DNA of 64,000 bases, taken from Apus apus. Lineage: Eukaryota > Chordata > Aves > Apodiformes > Apodidae. How positions within the stretch are numbered: position 1 is the first letter of the stretch; the number at the start of each line of letters is the position of its first letter. A program made the translations under genes and the position numbers. Where the stretch lies: NCBI RefSeq assembly GCF_020740795.1, contig NC_067294.1, positions 6,634,001-6,698,000 on the forward strand, written 5' to 3'. Shown piece after piece: positions 40,889-53,805 of this stretch. Under the pieces are notes generated by a model. It saw only the letters and a program-made list of their open reading frames with translations. It had not been told where the DNA came from and did no database searches.

Positions 40889-43800
40889 GGTCGCTCTGTG
40901 AGCAGGCCAGGACAAAGGGCATGTGCTGTGCTGAGGAGAGGTTGTCCAGGTGCAGGGTAAGTGCAGTTCAAGTGTGTTTTTCTCAGAAGACAGGGCTCTG
41001 GGAGTGTGTAAACTTCCCAGCCATGGCTGAGTGTGAATGCTGGCAACATTTCCAGTGTCCCTACCTCTCACATCAGATTTATCCCTGCTCCTCCAGCTGG
41101 CTGCCAGCACAGTATTGCTCCTAGGTGGACAGGATACTGGCAGCAGTCGTAGAGCAATTTATGATATAGAGAAGAGGTGGAGGGTTGATTGGATCCTGGC
41201 CCTTATTTTTTAACGTTCTCACTTAACACTAAAACCTTTTACTCTGCCTTCTACTTTTCCATGGGAAAATTGGTGTCCTTTGTCAAAATCAGCAAGTTCC
41301 TACTTTTTGTCAAACCTCAGTTTTCATTCAGAGAGAAAAAAAGTGTTGAAAAATTTCACCTAGCTTTATTGTCTGTAGCATGTTTGAGTTGGATCCCTTC
41401 CATTGGCATTAGTTTCATTTCAGAGACGCTAAAAGTAAAGCCTACTGAACCTTTTATGGTAAAATGAACAAAAATAGCTGGGATGTCTAGGGTAACTTTC
41501 TTTTAAAATTTGATCCTTTGCTTGTCCAGTAGACTATTTGAATGTTTGATTTCTGTTTCATGGAAAATCATCAAAGACCTGGCCAGTTGCTTTGTAGCTT
41601 TCAAGAATATATTTATTTAAGGAAGAAGACTAAAAACCAAGCAGCTGCACTCTGAGGTTCACCTTGTTGCCGAGTGCTGCACAAATATAAGATTTCATGG
41701 TAGACAATAGAGTAGGAGTCTTTCAGCCAGGAGTAGAGAGTCTTTATTAGCACCAAAAAAAATTTCCTACTGAAGAGTGATCCTTAACTATAGAGATTGC
41801 CCATAAAACGGGGTCTTTATGTCTTTCTTAAAGATACTGTTTTCTAACAAAAGGCGTGCCAGTGTGATGTAGGAGTAGGGTAAGTTCTATGGCAAAGGTG
41901 GCCAACATCCCCTTCATTTGATCAATTTGGCCAGTCTTCCTGTAACTGACATTCACAGTGCACATTGCACTCATCTGGCAGAGCCAATAGGGATAGTGAC
42001 TCCATTTTTCTCTGTTGAGGAGTGGAGATGGGCTGGACACTCAGTGGGACTCACAGAGGTGCCATCCCTGCCCTACAGGGAGGGATTTTCTTAGCCTAGA
42101 AACTACTGCGCATCAGTCGTTCTGCTCAAGAGCCACCAGCTGGGCACACAGTGTGGAAGCTGTGCTGGAAGCCAAGCATGGCCACTGTGATTAGATAGCT
42201 CTTCTGGTTTTTAAAACCAAACAGATTATGACATCTCTAAAATCATGAGAGAGCCAAATAAGAGTCATCTGGGGGCCAGGCTTTTCTTCTGGGAAGATCT
42301 TCGGTCTTTCAGGCAAGAGGTCATGATGTCCCTTCTTCCTTTTAGAAACCTCTAGCCCAACATGAATCAGCAGGAGGGGTGAGCCATTAAAGGAATTGCA
42401 ATAGTTTTGGTGTTTAAGCCAGTACATTAGCTCCATCTCAAAGAGCCCACTCAACAGCTGGTCACAAAATCCCTGAGCCTTGGGTGAGGTGCCAAGGCTG
42501 TGCTTGGAGAGGAGCATCACGCCCATTGCAGTGCTGCCTTGTTCTGCTTTCAGCATGTTCCCTCCTCCTGAAGATCGGGCGAGAAGAATAAATGAGGACA
42601 GAGAGTGCCCTTCACCATCCACTGGGGAAATGTGTTTCCCTGGTAAATTGTGAGCGTCCCACTGGAAAAAAAAATATTGCACTGGTCCCATTCTTCACAT
42701 TGTCCCTTGACAAAGATGGGCTTGTGTGAAGGCACTTGGGTCCTTCCCCAAAATTGTTGTGTGGCTTTGCACAGGTGGCTTCCTCAGGCTGTCCAACTGT
42801 GAAATGGGATTAAAAATCTTCATGGAAGATAAGCTGCCAGGCTTCAGACCGTGAGGTTTGAAAAAGCCCTTCTTAACTAAGACTAGACAGGACTGAAGAA
42901 AGGCATAGCGTTATTGTCTTCATCCCTTCAAGGAGAGAAAAGACAGAGTACCCCAGAAACTGAAAGCCCATTTTTCTCTCCTACCTTACAGAATAGGCAC
43001 CTGACACTTGGATTTCTCAATGCTCCAGCACTTCACCCCCTTTATACTCTCTTTCATGCTTGTTTTTCTCTTCTAAAGCTCCAATTGATTTTGAAATTAA
43101 ATTAGCTTTCCTACCACCAATGAACCTCAAGCTTACATCTTCTTTCCCCCATTATTCTTCTCTCTTCTAGCTTTCACATCTCTTCAGGTTTCTGTTATTT
43201 CCCACACCTTTCCTTGAAAGGATTTTCCAATAATGTCGTCAGAAGTATCTTAAGGGTCTTTTATCACAAACTTCTTTTTCGTTTCATGCCTGAGAATGCT
43301 TCTGAGGAGGACCTTGGTGACCTCTGCTCACAAAACTGACAAAACTAGACCACACTTAGACCCAGTGTAACTCTGTTTGCCTCCATGTAGTTACCAGTGT
43401 GACTATAATGTAGACAAATTTTCTACACTGAAATAGTTGTTTCTAACTAGACAAAAAGTGGATTATTATCTTATTACTCCAGGCCTTCCATGGGATATTT
43501 AAGGATGAAGTTCACAGGATGATGTGAGTATATTATAGCCACACTTTTACAGCTGTGCCATTGGGTCAGCGCAAAGTGCATGTGCACAGAGGATGTCTGT
43601 CAAGCAAACCTGCCCTGCATGCCATCCCAATTCTTCCAGTCTACACCTGCTCCACAGAGAGTGTCAGGAAAGCATTAGTCCTCAAGAGTGCACCAAGAAG
43701 CTACCTCAGGAGACATCCTTCCAGGGTACATGAGTTAAGGTCAAATTTTCAAAGGTTGCATGTACCATATGGCTACCTGGTGTATCTAGGTCCCAAATCT

Positions 43801-46800
43801 CCTTCAGAAAATTTCTACTTCTCTTCTTTAAAGAGGTGTGGTAGTCAGTTAAGCATATTCAGCTCTCCACTGACACCACTCTACTGTCAGGACTAGCAGA
43901 GCAGGGGAACAATCACAGCAAATGCTCTAGGAAATTTGACTGCAGATATTCACTGTCATGTTAAATATGGGCAGCCAAAAAGAATTTCACAGGAACATTA
44001 ATCTCTAGCAGGAGGGTCAGGAACTCAAAGTGAACGCCAGACAGTCCTCTCCACCACATTCAGCACCTAAAGGGAGTTGCAGTACAAAAAGAAGATCACA
44101 TCCCTCACTGGCTTAGGTAGCACAATCCCAGAGGTGTAAATTACAGGCTTTACATTGCACCCCTGGCTTCTTGTGCACACCAAGACAATCTGTTCAGGGA
44201 TGTTTCTTCCAGACCAAGTCTTTATTATGGTTTTGGCCACTAGTGGCAGCAGCCTCTGCTGTGGCAACCTTCTCTTGTAGATGGCAGTTCCACCTGCCTT
44301 TTCTCTTGGAGGCTTGGAGTAAGTAAACTTCTTTAAGTTAATTGTATCTCTAGCCACCCGTGTGCTTACAGTAGATGTGCATTGCACAGCGTAGTTTTTC
44401 CAGTTTTCCATGTGGCAAGCAAATCTAATACCTGATGTGTGAAGCTCTCCGTGGCCAGATTGTCCTGCATGATGTTTATAACACCCAAAAGATTGTTTCC
44501 ACTCCTTGAAAACCTGGTGATCCTGTTGTCTCTCTGCTCAAGGTCTGGCTGACTCAGGATGACCAGTGACTGAATTCATGGAGAAATGTATTTCATCAGA
44601 GGCATGTCCTTGCAATGTCAACAGAAGGCTTGACCAACATCTGGCAAATAGTTACAGTGGCTGTCATACTTGTGAAAAGTGGTACAAATTAGCATTCTCC
44701 AGTCTGCTGCTGCTATTCTGTTTAAATAATATTTTTCAGGTAGTTTCTACTGAGAAGCAGTTGGGTTGTCTCAGTAGCTGCTTAAATCATGTCAGTCTTT
44801 CATTTACACTGAGTAACTGCTTGAGCCAGAAGCTGCATCTGCATGTGCAGTGTCACTGCTCCTGAATAATGAATGACCTTGATTTTCTAACACCTCCTCT
44901 CCCCATGCTCTGGCTGGCCTCCCTGAAGTTTGCATTTATGGAGAATGTTTTACACAGTTTCTCTCGCTCTTTGCGGCTCACTAGAGAATCTCTTTCTTCA
45001 GAAGCTTAAACATTCTTCCAGAATGGAAATGGTTAGAGAAGCTGCCCTCTACAGCTACTTGCAGCCCCAGATTAACAAGTATCAGATCTCCATAGAAGCT
45101 CCATCTGGGCACTCTAGCTAGATGCACTTCATGTAAGCTGTTTGTTCCACCACCCACAACGAGCTATTCAGACAGAAGTTTCACCAGAGACCACAAAATT
45201 GCAAACCATAGGTCCAGATCTCACCATCTGTCACAGTTCTGTGTTCATGCTCCCCAGACAACACAGTCTCCCACCGAGTTTAAAAGATCTCAAGCTTAAA
45301 TTTGTTTGTTTGGGATTTTTCAAAAAACCTGGTGCTCAGAGGCATTGCAGAAATAAAAATGTGGTAGCTATTATCATTTATTGCCCTTGCAATGCGGACA
45401 GGATTAAAGCTGTTCTAATGACAGGGAAGAAATGGTAATATTCCCCCTGACATTAAGTAGGCCTGAAGAAAGCTAAGAGCACAATGGAATGGAACATTAA
45501 TGTGAAAAAGAAAAATAAAAACCCTACAAGAAATCACTACAGCACAGAACCACCAAGGGAGGCACTTAAGCCCACAAAAGCCAGCACTCTCAGATGTCAA
45601 AGGATCTTGTCATTCTCTGCCTAACTCAGCCCTTGCTGAGGTGTTAAATGGGGTTTCAAAAGCATTTGTGCTTTCACAGACCTTAGGTGAATATGATATA
45701 CAACTGGGCAGGACAAAAGGGTTGTGTTCTAGAGGGTTAACCCTTGCATGCAAGCTGTAGTTTGCTGGATTGGTACCTTTGCTGCTCCTCTTTTCAGAAG
45801 ACTCTAATGGCTCCAGTAACTGCAGAAAAGATGGCAGGTTTGGAGCAGCAATGGCACACGTAGGTTTCGGAGCATCTGCCTTGCTAGCTCAGCAGATACC
45901 TGTAATGTAGCCTTGACGATGTATTGAAAACATGAATGTTTGTAAATAATGTGTCAGACAGATGATGGGTTTAAGTACTTCATTTCACAACAGGCCTCCA
46001 GGGTCAAGATGCTCTGACCTGTATATGAGAGGTTTTATTTGAAGGAGAATGTTTTGTCCTGGACAAGTACAAATTCTGCCTCCTTCTCCCAGATCAGTGA
46101 GACTGTATTCCTGGTGAGAGGTGGGTTTGGTGCTTTCCCTACAAGATGTACCCTGTGCTTTTTGTCTGCTGCCTTGTATTTTTAAATGAGCGGGTAGTCA
46201 AATGTCAAAAAGCTAGCAACAGCTTACCATGGGGGGAAACATCCTCTGTGCCCTCTGTCTGGTTAGGGAAAATTTTCCAGGCTCTCCATTTAGGTCCCTC
46301 CTTACCTTTTGTTTTACTTTTTGTGGTGAACCAGCCATATCATTTCTCTCCCCTCTGCTGGGAAGGTAATTCTCTACTCTGAGGAGGCTATTCAGAGGTT
46401 TTCTTTATTGCTATTTAACATGGATACATTGGAGTCCCTCAGAGAGGCCACATGCAGGGTGACACTTGCATCTATAACAGGTACCCATGTGTGGGGAATA
46501 ACAGGATAAGTGGAATTCTGAGCCAATTAGTATTAATAATAATTCCCACACATCCCACGTAGGTGTATGGGACATGGCATATCTTTATGCTTCTTTGAAG
46601 GAAACACACCCCTGGAGTTTAAAAAGAGGGTTGTTTAGGGATTGTTCTTATCGATTAAATAAAATCACTGTCAAGAAAGAGAGTCAGTGGTTAAGGAAAT
46701 ATAAAGGTTGCTTTCATATACATCCAAAGCAAGGAGTAAAAGCTGGGCACACCAGGACAAACCCAACCTCACTTTTACAGAGTCTGACACTTGCTTTTGC

Positions 46801-49800
46801 TGGCTGCAGCTGACACTGTCAGCTGAAAAGCGTTCAGGGTCTGACACTTGAGACTGAGAAAGCCAGTGCGTGCACCTGAGTATAAATATATGCCCAGGAA
46901 ATCTTTGGGACCATAACAGGATCATTGCAGAAAGTGTGCATGCATGTGTGTGTTTTGTCGGGTTCTTTGGCTGCTTTGAATGGAAAAAGTGGAGTGTTAA
47001 TAAATGAAGTTGTTAATTTCCATTCTGTTACCAGGAAAGCCTTAAAATTAGTTGTGGTTAGTTCAGTGGCATGCAGGATCAAGTTTTATGCACTGTAGCA
47101 CAAAACAATTAAAAACTGGAAATTTAGAAGCAGGAGTGGAAAATGTAGAGACAGGGAGAAAGGAGAAGGGATTATAGGTGCTCATCTCTGACTGGATGGA
47201 GAGAAGCAGGCTCAGGCTATGAGAACACATCATCCTGGCATGAGTGCTGATGGGTAGTTTTCCAGGTGCCTTGATCCAAACCTCAGCGTGTGATTGTCAT
47301 TCTCAAACAGGCATATGCTTGTAGTACATGTCGTGCATCTTGCTAGTAAAAGCTTGGTGTCTGGAGGGGGAAATTTTTGAAGCCATGGTGAGAACTGTTA
47401 GAAGCAGAAAGAGGAGCTCTGTATGCAGGTCAGACCTCAGCACTTCCAAGGGTTGGCTGAGATCTTAGAGCAGGCACAGGAAATACCATGTGTAGACCCA
47501 GTACTGCAGGAGGTTTGCTGGTCCACCTCGTCCCCTCCTGTCACCAGATTCCTACTCAGACCTGCTCTCAAAGTACAGCTGTTCCAACTGCCCATCTAGC
47601 TGATAAACACATTGTTAGGTGTCTGCATGGAAGTGACCTTGTGGAAAGTTAGTCTGTTCTTCAGTTGGCTGCCAAATCACAACATTTGGCCCTGATGCTG
47701 TAATTTAAAGTATGGAATTCAGTGGCCCAAGAGTGTAAACCTGTAGAATACAAATGGCTGAAGCTTCAGGATTGTGATGGTAAATTAAAAGGTATTGAGC
47801 TGACTGGGCAGGGAGACAGGCTGATGCAGAACTGCTGCTAAGAACAGTTTTGATTGCTACCTTTATTAAAAAACCTCAAAAAGGAGTATATCTATTATAG
47901 CTGAACTTTGTGCCTAGAGCAGACTTCAGGGAGCCTAACAGAGGCATTATTATGAGCAGGGAATAATCCTCCAAAAACCCAGAAACAATACAGCTAAGAA
48001 AAATTACTAAAATATTGTATTCTCAATTGAAGGTAACAAGTCTCAGGAATGCCACAAGGAACACATCAGAGACTGAGACATCAGTTTGGCAAAAGCACAG
48101 AATAGAGAAAATCTGGGAATATCTATACAGATGTTTTATGAAACAGGTGGACATGGGACCAAAATGGCAGTTATCGGAATGAAGACTAACAAAGGAGTTG
48201 TGGGGGTAGATGTTAACACTGTCCTTCCCCAGTAGAAGTCACATCGATGCTGGAATGACTCTTGCAGGGGAAGTCCATAATCTAGTTTTTACATTGTGAC
48301 CTACAACCAGTTTCAAAACAAGCATTTACAAAATCCTCATCCGAACCTGAGACTTGCACTGGAGACAGTCACAGGCTTTAATGTCTAGAAAAACTGCCAT
48401 GAACAGATATAATGTATTAAGGAAATAAAATAAGCTATTAAAGACAAAATGCATTTCATTTACATTGAGCTTTTCTTTATCTGACACATTTGCTTTCTGC
48501 TACTGCTTGTTTTTCCCCCCTCTTTTTACTCTGTTTTAATTATTCAGTTTTACAGCCCAGAATTAAATGTTGTGTTGACCTAAGAGCAGTGAGCTATTTA
48601 CTATATTGACATGCTGGGGGTTTGGTGCTTTGTTCTGTTCCTCCTTTGTTCAGCTCCCCAGCTGAAAGCTACGCATGTGTGTACATGGTTTTCCCAGTAT
48701 AGCACTATCTGCAGAAGGACCCCTATAATACAAAAGGCCATCTAATAGAGCAGTAAAAGCAAAATTGGTTCAACCCTCATCCCTCACCTCCTTTTATAAT
48801 ATCACTGCCACTTTTTCATTTGTAGTAATCTTGCTTTAATATTTATGACTCTGCTTCAGACATGGAGAGTTCAACGAGGACAGATTTTTGGGTTTCTATT
48901 CATTGTAGCAGGTTAGATGAGGGCAGGGGTAGCTGTTTTTCCAGAGCCCATGGGGACCACAGCAACATCCATCTGTGGCTGAGGGCCCTATGAGGCATCA
49001 CCCCCACCTTCGAGGGGAGCTGAAGGGGATCTCCAGGTGAGGGTTGTGGGCGGGAGATAGTATCTGGTTTTGTTGAGCTGCTGCTGCTGCAAGGCAACCC
49101 AGCATGGCCAATGTCTTCTGCTCACTTCTTTCTGGACACAGCATAGAGCTGGGCTGCCCAGCAGCCCTGCTGCCAGCACAGCCTTGCTGACATTGAGACA
49201 GTTCTGGCACTTGTGTCAGCATCAAACTTCTCAGAAGTCATGCAAAGTTCAAGAGCCACAGGTGGGCCAGCCCTGGGCTCCGGGAACAGATTTATTTTTC
49301 ATTAACTGAATATGATGATTTTTAATGACAGAATGTGGCATATAAGGATCCCAGAAGATTGTGTCCCAACTGGATCTGTTTGCCATGGTTTGACAGTGAG
49401 CTGTATCCCAGAAATGAGCCAGATTGGCAGGTAGGAAAAGAGAATCTTTTTTGAAAGAGTTCCATTTTAAAAACAAGATAAAGTGGAAAGGTCAGATCCT
49501 CTGTTAGAGCTGAAAAATGTAGAATTATTTCCAGGCATGAAAGCACTTCTGCACAACTTTTCTGTTTAAAAAGAAACAAACAGAAAACAAAACAAAAAGT
49601 TAAGAAAGCAGAGTGTGCTGTTTAAAAGCTGTGGTTCTGGTGTGGGGCACTGAAGAGATGAAGGCAGTAGACAGCAAGAACCTTACACAGATTGAGGGCT
49701 TGGCATCAGGGCTTCAAGCTCAGAATATGGCCTTATTTTAGGTTTATCCAAACTTGGAGCAAGAGACAGTCTCTGACCCAAGGGATTGAAAGAGATGAGG

Positions 49801-52652
49801 CTCAAAGAAAGGCAGTCACCTTCCCTCTCCTCATTAGCAAAGATCCAAGTCATGATTAGACAATAAACATGGCACCAGACCTGTTTCCCTTTACACATCA
49901 TCTGATCTGTTAGCCACAGGGCCCTCATTAGCCAACCTGTCCCTATTAGAATAATAACCTAATTCCAACCACAGAAGGGAGGGGCTTTTAAAAAGTCTGA
50001 ATGCTGCTTGAGATGGGCTTGAGACTCCAGCATAAGAAGAAAAAGGTGTTTCAAGATGTGAAATACCCAAGTGGAAGAGCTATGATTTTCAACTGGTCCC
50101 TTTGACAGAGAAGTTAAAATCAACTTCCCATGACTGTATCTTCCACCACCTTGAGTATAATTCATAACTGTACTTAAATGACTGAGAGTCCATGCTTTTA
50201 TATTTTGTTGACAAAAGCACCATGTTATTTCTGTTTCCTTAAACCGAGCAGCTCTCGAGAAAAAGTATCCCAAGCCCAATTTGATCTCAAGGGAAACTTA
50301 GCATTTCTCAGCCAGACAAACTAAGACTTGTCAGGCAGGTTAACTTAACTAAAAAACATTGAAGCTATCAGCACAAACAGTTATGAGCAGATCTCACTCA
50401 TAGGTTATTGTTTGAATATTATGGAAGGATCAGCAGATCTTGATGTAGAAATCAACAGTACTTTTCAGCTTCCAAGATGGTCAGAGCAGCAGGGCAGGAA
50501 AATGATGGAGGGGAGCACAGTTCTAGGTCTTTCACATAATTGAACGAGAAACATATCTTTCTTGTGATATCTCATCAGCCTGATTTGCAGTTGATCAAAT
50601 ACGTGGGACATATCTGCTGTCAGATAAATACATGTGTGGAGCATTGGGGGAGTGTAGAATGTTTGGCTTTCCCCTGCTAGAAAAATCTGTGGGAACATGC
50701 TGTCGTTTGGGATGTGCTGAAGAGATGCGCTCTGGCACCTACGCCACACTGGAGAGCTGTGAGGACAAACATTTGGGAGGAAAGCTGAGCTGATCTTAAT
50801 TGAAGCAGACACTAGCACACTTTCATCAAAATTCCACCAACTTCGCCCACCTGATGTCAGGTTCTCCACCATTGTGTGAGGGTCGCCTCCAGGCAGGGCA
50901 TGCTAAAAATAAATTACACATGCACATCCCCTCTCCTGTTTCCCACATATGCACACATGTACTCCAAGTGAGCAAAGAAAGCATGTGGGAACTGCTCCTT
51001 GACACCACTGCTGTCACTGAGTGTGTTTGGCTGCAAGTGAGTTTTTTGATTTTCTGTCCCAGGAGGTTTGAGCTGATGAAGAACATGCCACACTGATATT
51101 GGGCCTGCAGGCATTGCAGGGCTACTCTCTAAGACCTTACAGTAGTCTGAGATGACTATTTTATTGCACTCTAAGTCTGCCCACACTCATCCTGCAGTTT
51201 CTAAAAGGCATTTGTTAATCTGGTTTCTGGACTAAGTACTGTGTGTGCTGGATTAGTTGGTTTCAAAGACTTCTTATCTTAGAGTCTACATTTCCAAATT
51301 GACCATTTCCTTCCCTGCTTGCCTGGGCTGTGAGGAGTATTTTGCTTGAAATCCTCACAATATCTGCAGCTCAGCATTGGAGAAATGGCTTTCTTGCAGA
51401 GGGTATTGTGTCTTCCCTCCTAGATCTCCTCAGATACTTCCTCCAGGGTCCTGAAGGACTCTGAGATCTGACAGGGACCATCTGGTTTTTTGTCTCCTCC
51501 TCAAACAGAGGACATGAGTCATTTGTGGGGAACATCTGTGGATATTTCATTTCATCAGGTTTTTACTGCTCTTGTGGCTTTGGATATTAGCGCTGTGTGT
51601 TACTTTTGTGCTCTGGCAGAGGCATGCAGCAGTTGAGCCTCCTGAGAGTCAACTAAACCATATTATTGGCTCCCTCCAGGGGTAGCTGGGTGAAACTTAA
51701 TGGTCCATGAGATACAAAAAGTCAGTAGAAATTATCTGATGTCCCCTTCTAGTCTTAAACTCAGTGAAATGGTGAAAATTCTGCTTCTAAAGGAAGTAGC
51801 AGATGAACACTTGCCAGGATCTCCTACCAGGCTGCTTCTCCAGCTGTGTCCCTGGGGAGCAGTTCCCTTTTTGCAGTCTTGTTTGCAGATTCTCAGCAGA
51901 ATTGCACCATTTTCACTCCTGGAGACCAAATCCTCATTCCCATCCTTCTGTGCAGCCCATTTGCACATCCTCCCTCAAATGCCAAGCCTGGTTCAGCCCC
52001 TTTTCTTGGTGGCCATTTTGGAGAGAAACATTTTTGTTTCCTTTCTGCTTTTACCAAAATTCAAATGAGGTATCTGTTATATCTGACATCTGCCTTTGGC
52101 ACAGATCAGATCAAACCTCCAGTTCTACAATATCTCTGGTCCTCCTAAATGAAGAAATCAGTCTTGTGCATCTAATCTCTCTGTGTCTCGTTGAGAGCAT
52201 TAGCAAAAAAAGTCTCCCAGGCATCTTTATAGACTTGAAACATCTCTTCTGCTTTCTTCTTCTGCAGGGAAAATGTGCAGTTTTAACTTGTGGGCATGTA
52301 TTTTTCTTTTTCTTAAAAGCATTTGCAAAGATGGTCAGAGCTGCCTCTCTTCAGCTGCCAAGTAGGTGTCCTATTGTGCATGTGCTTTTAAGAAAATCAG
52401 TGTTTCCTCTCTGACTGAAAAGCTTTACCTTGAATATTTCCATATGAAAAGATAAACTTGAGATAAATTGCAGGAGAAGAAATCCTGCAGTCTGGGGATT
52501 TCAAGCAGGAGTGAAGCATGTGTGCTTTTTCCTCATCTGAATTCAAGGACACACAGGTTCTATGACGACAACTTTTCCACAGAGGGAAAGGGTAGGTCTC
52601 CTTCTTCTTGCTGTACCACATTAGTCCCTTTTTAACTAACTTCAAAAGCTAC

Positions 52653-52676
52653 TTTTTTTTTTTTTTTTTTTTTTTT
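52653..52676. repeat. T24 homopolymer
   Basis: Twenty-four thymines in unique AT-rich intronic sequence. Confidence 0.95.
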
Positions 52677-53785
52677 AACTATAAATTATAAGTGGTTTTA
52701 GAACAGTCTGAGGATCTCTGACCTCGCCTGGCTGCAACAAGTGCTGTGGAATTGTATCCAAAGACCAGGTGGTTTTGGCTGGGTTGACTTTCCAGTGTGA
52801 GCAGGTGACAATCAAGTTAATTCCTCTGCTTTTACCTGATTATATTAGTGGAATGGCACTAGGGAACCTCAGTGAGAGATCTTGTGCCTGGAGAAGGAGG
52901 GATACGAGACATCCATGGTGCTTGGTGCAGCACACACCAGGAATGTCCCAGCCAGAAGTCCCAACCTGATCTATTATACAAGACTGATTAGGGTGAATAT
53001 GATAGTAGTTGCCATGGTTATCGGTCATTATGAGCACTATTTCCTGAGAGCTTGTTTAGAGGAAAACTTTGTTGTAATTAATTACAAATTTGTTTTAAGA
53101 TCATAGCATACATGGTTACAGCCCAGAATAGAGGTTCTCTGTCCTTCCTTCCCTTTGTGCCCAGAGGCCACTAATAGCACATGCAAGCTGTCACAAATGT
53201 CTGCATTTACATCCAAGTGAGCACTCTTCACCCGTGCTCACATCCTTGGATAGGTGAACATTTATGCTGCTACATTTCACCCAGTTTCCCACCTTCAGGA
53301 ATGAGCTTCAGAGCTTGTACAGTCCAAACCCAACCACCAGAGCTAATTCTCAGATTGACAGCAACTCTCTTCTGTAGGAAGTGCCAGGTTGTGGCCATCC
53401 AGCTATAAACAGGTTATCACCAGCAAATTAATCAGCAGAGCTCAGCTTCTTGGACCTTCCATTCCAACATCATCTTAATCTGTTTTATGTTTCTTAATCT
53501 TTTTAGAAAATCATCAGCTAGAGGCTGCCAAGAACTGATAAGCTTCCTCCCCACTGGGAAAACTAAGAGAGTTTAATATATTTGCTTCCTCTAGCTAAGG
53601 TTTACAGTTCTTAATAGTAAGTTCTTAGGAAGTTGCAGAGCAATCAAATGAGAACACAATTGTTAATAAATTTGCTTAATAAAATAATTAAAGCAAATAT
53701 GAAGAAATTCCAGTGATCTCTTGGTGTATTAAATAAATAGCAAGTAACTTATTTTTAGTTTCACTGGGTAAATTCCTTTGGAGCA

Positions 53786-53805
53786 GCTATAATTAAAAAT
53801 AGCTC
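53786..53805. promoter_or_regulatory. MEF2-like site in an imperfect palindrome
   Basis: AGCTAT and ATAGCT flank an AT-rich core, making a 20-bp imperfect palindrome. Within it, 53793-53802 fits the MEF2 consensus YTA(A/T)4TAR. It lies about 2.6 kb upstream of exon 3 in an AT-rich stretch (about 53560-53880) that looks like non-coding regulatory DNA. MEF2 acts in neurons, but binding here is only inferred from the motif. Confidence 0.25.

Noticed and set aside
51803..52414. 203-codon + strand ORF, the longest in the window
   Set aside because: The translation is rich in Ser, Phe, Leu and Cys, typical of pyrimidine-rich non-coding DNA. It overlaps ORFs in other frames and shows no domain, splice structure or promoter.
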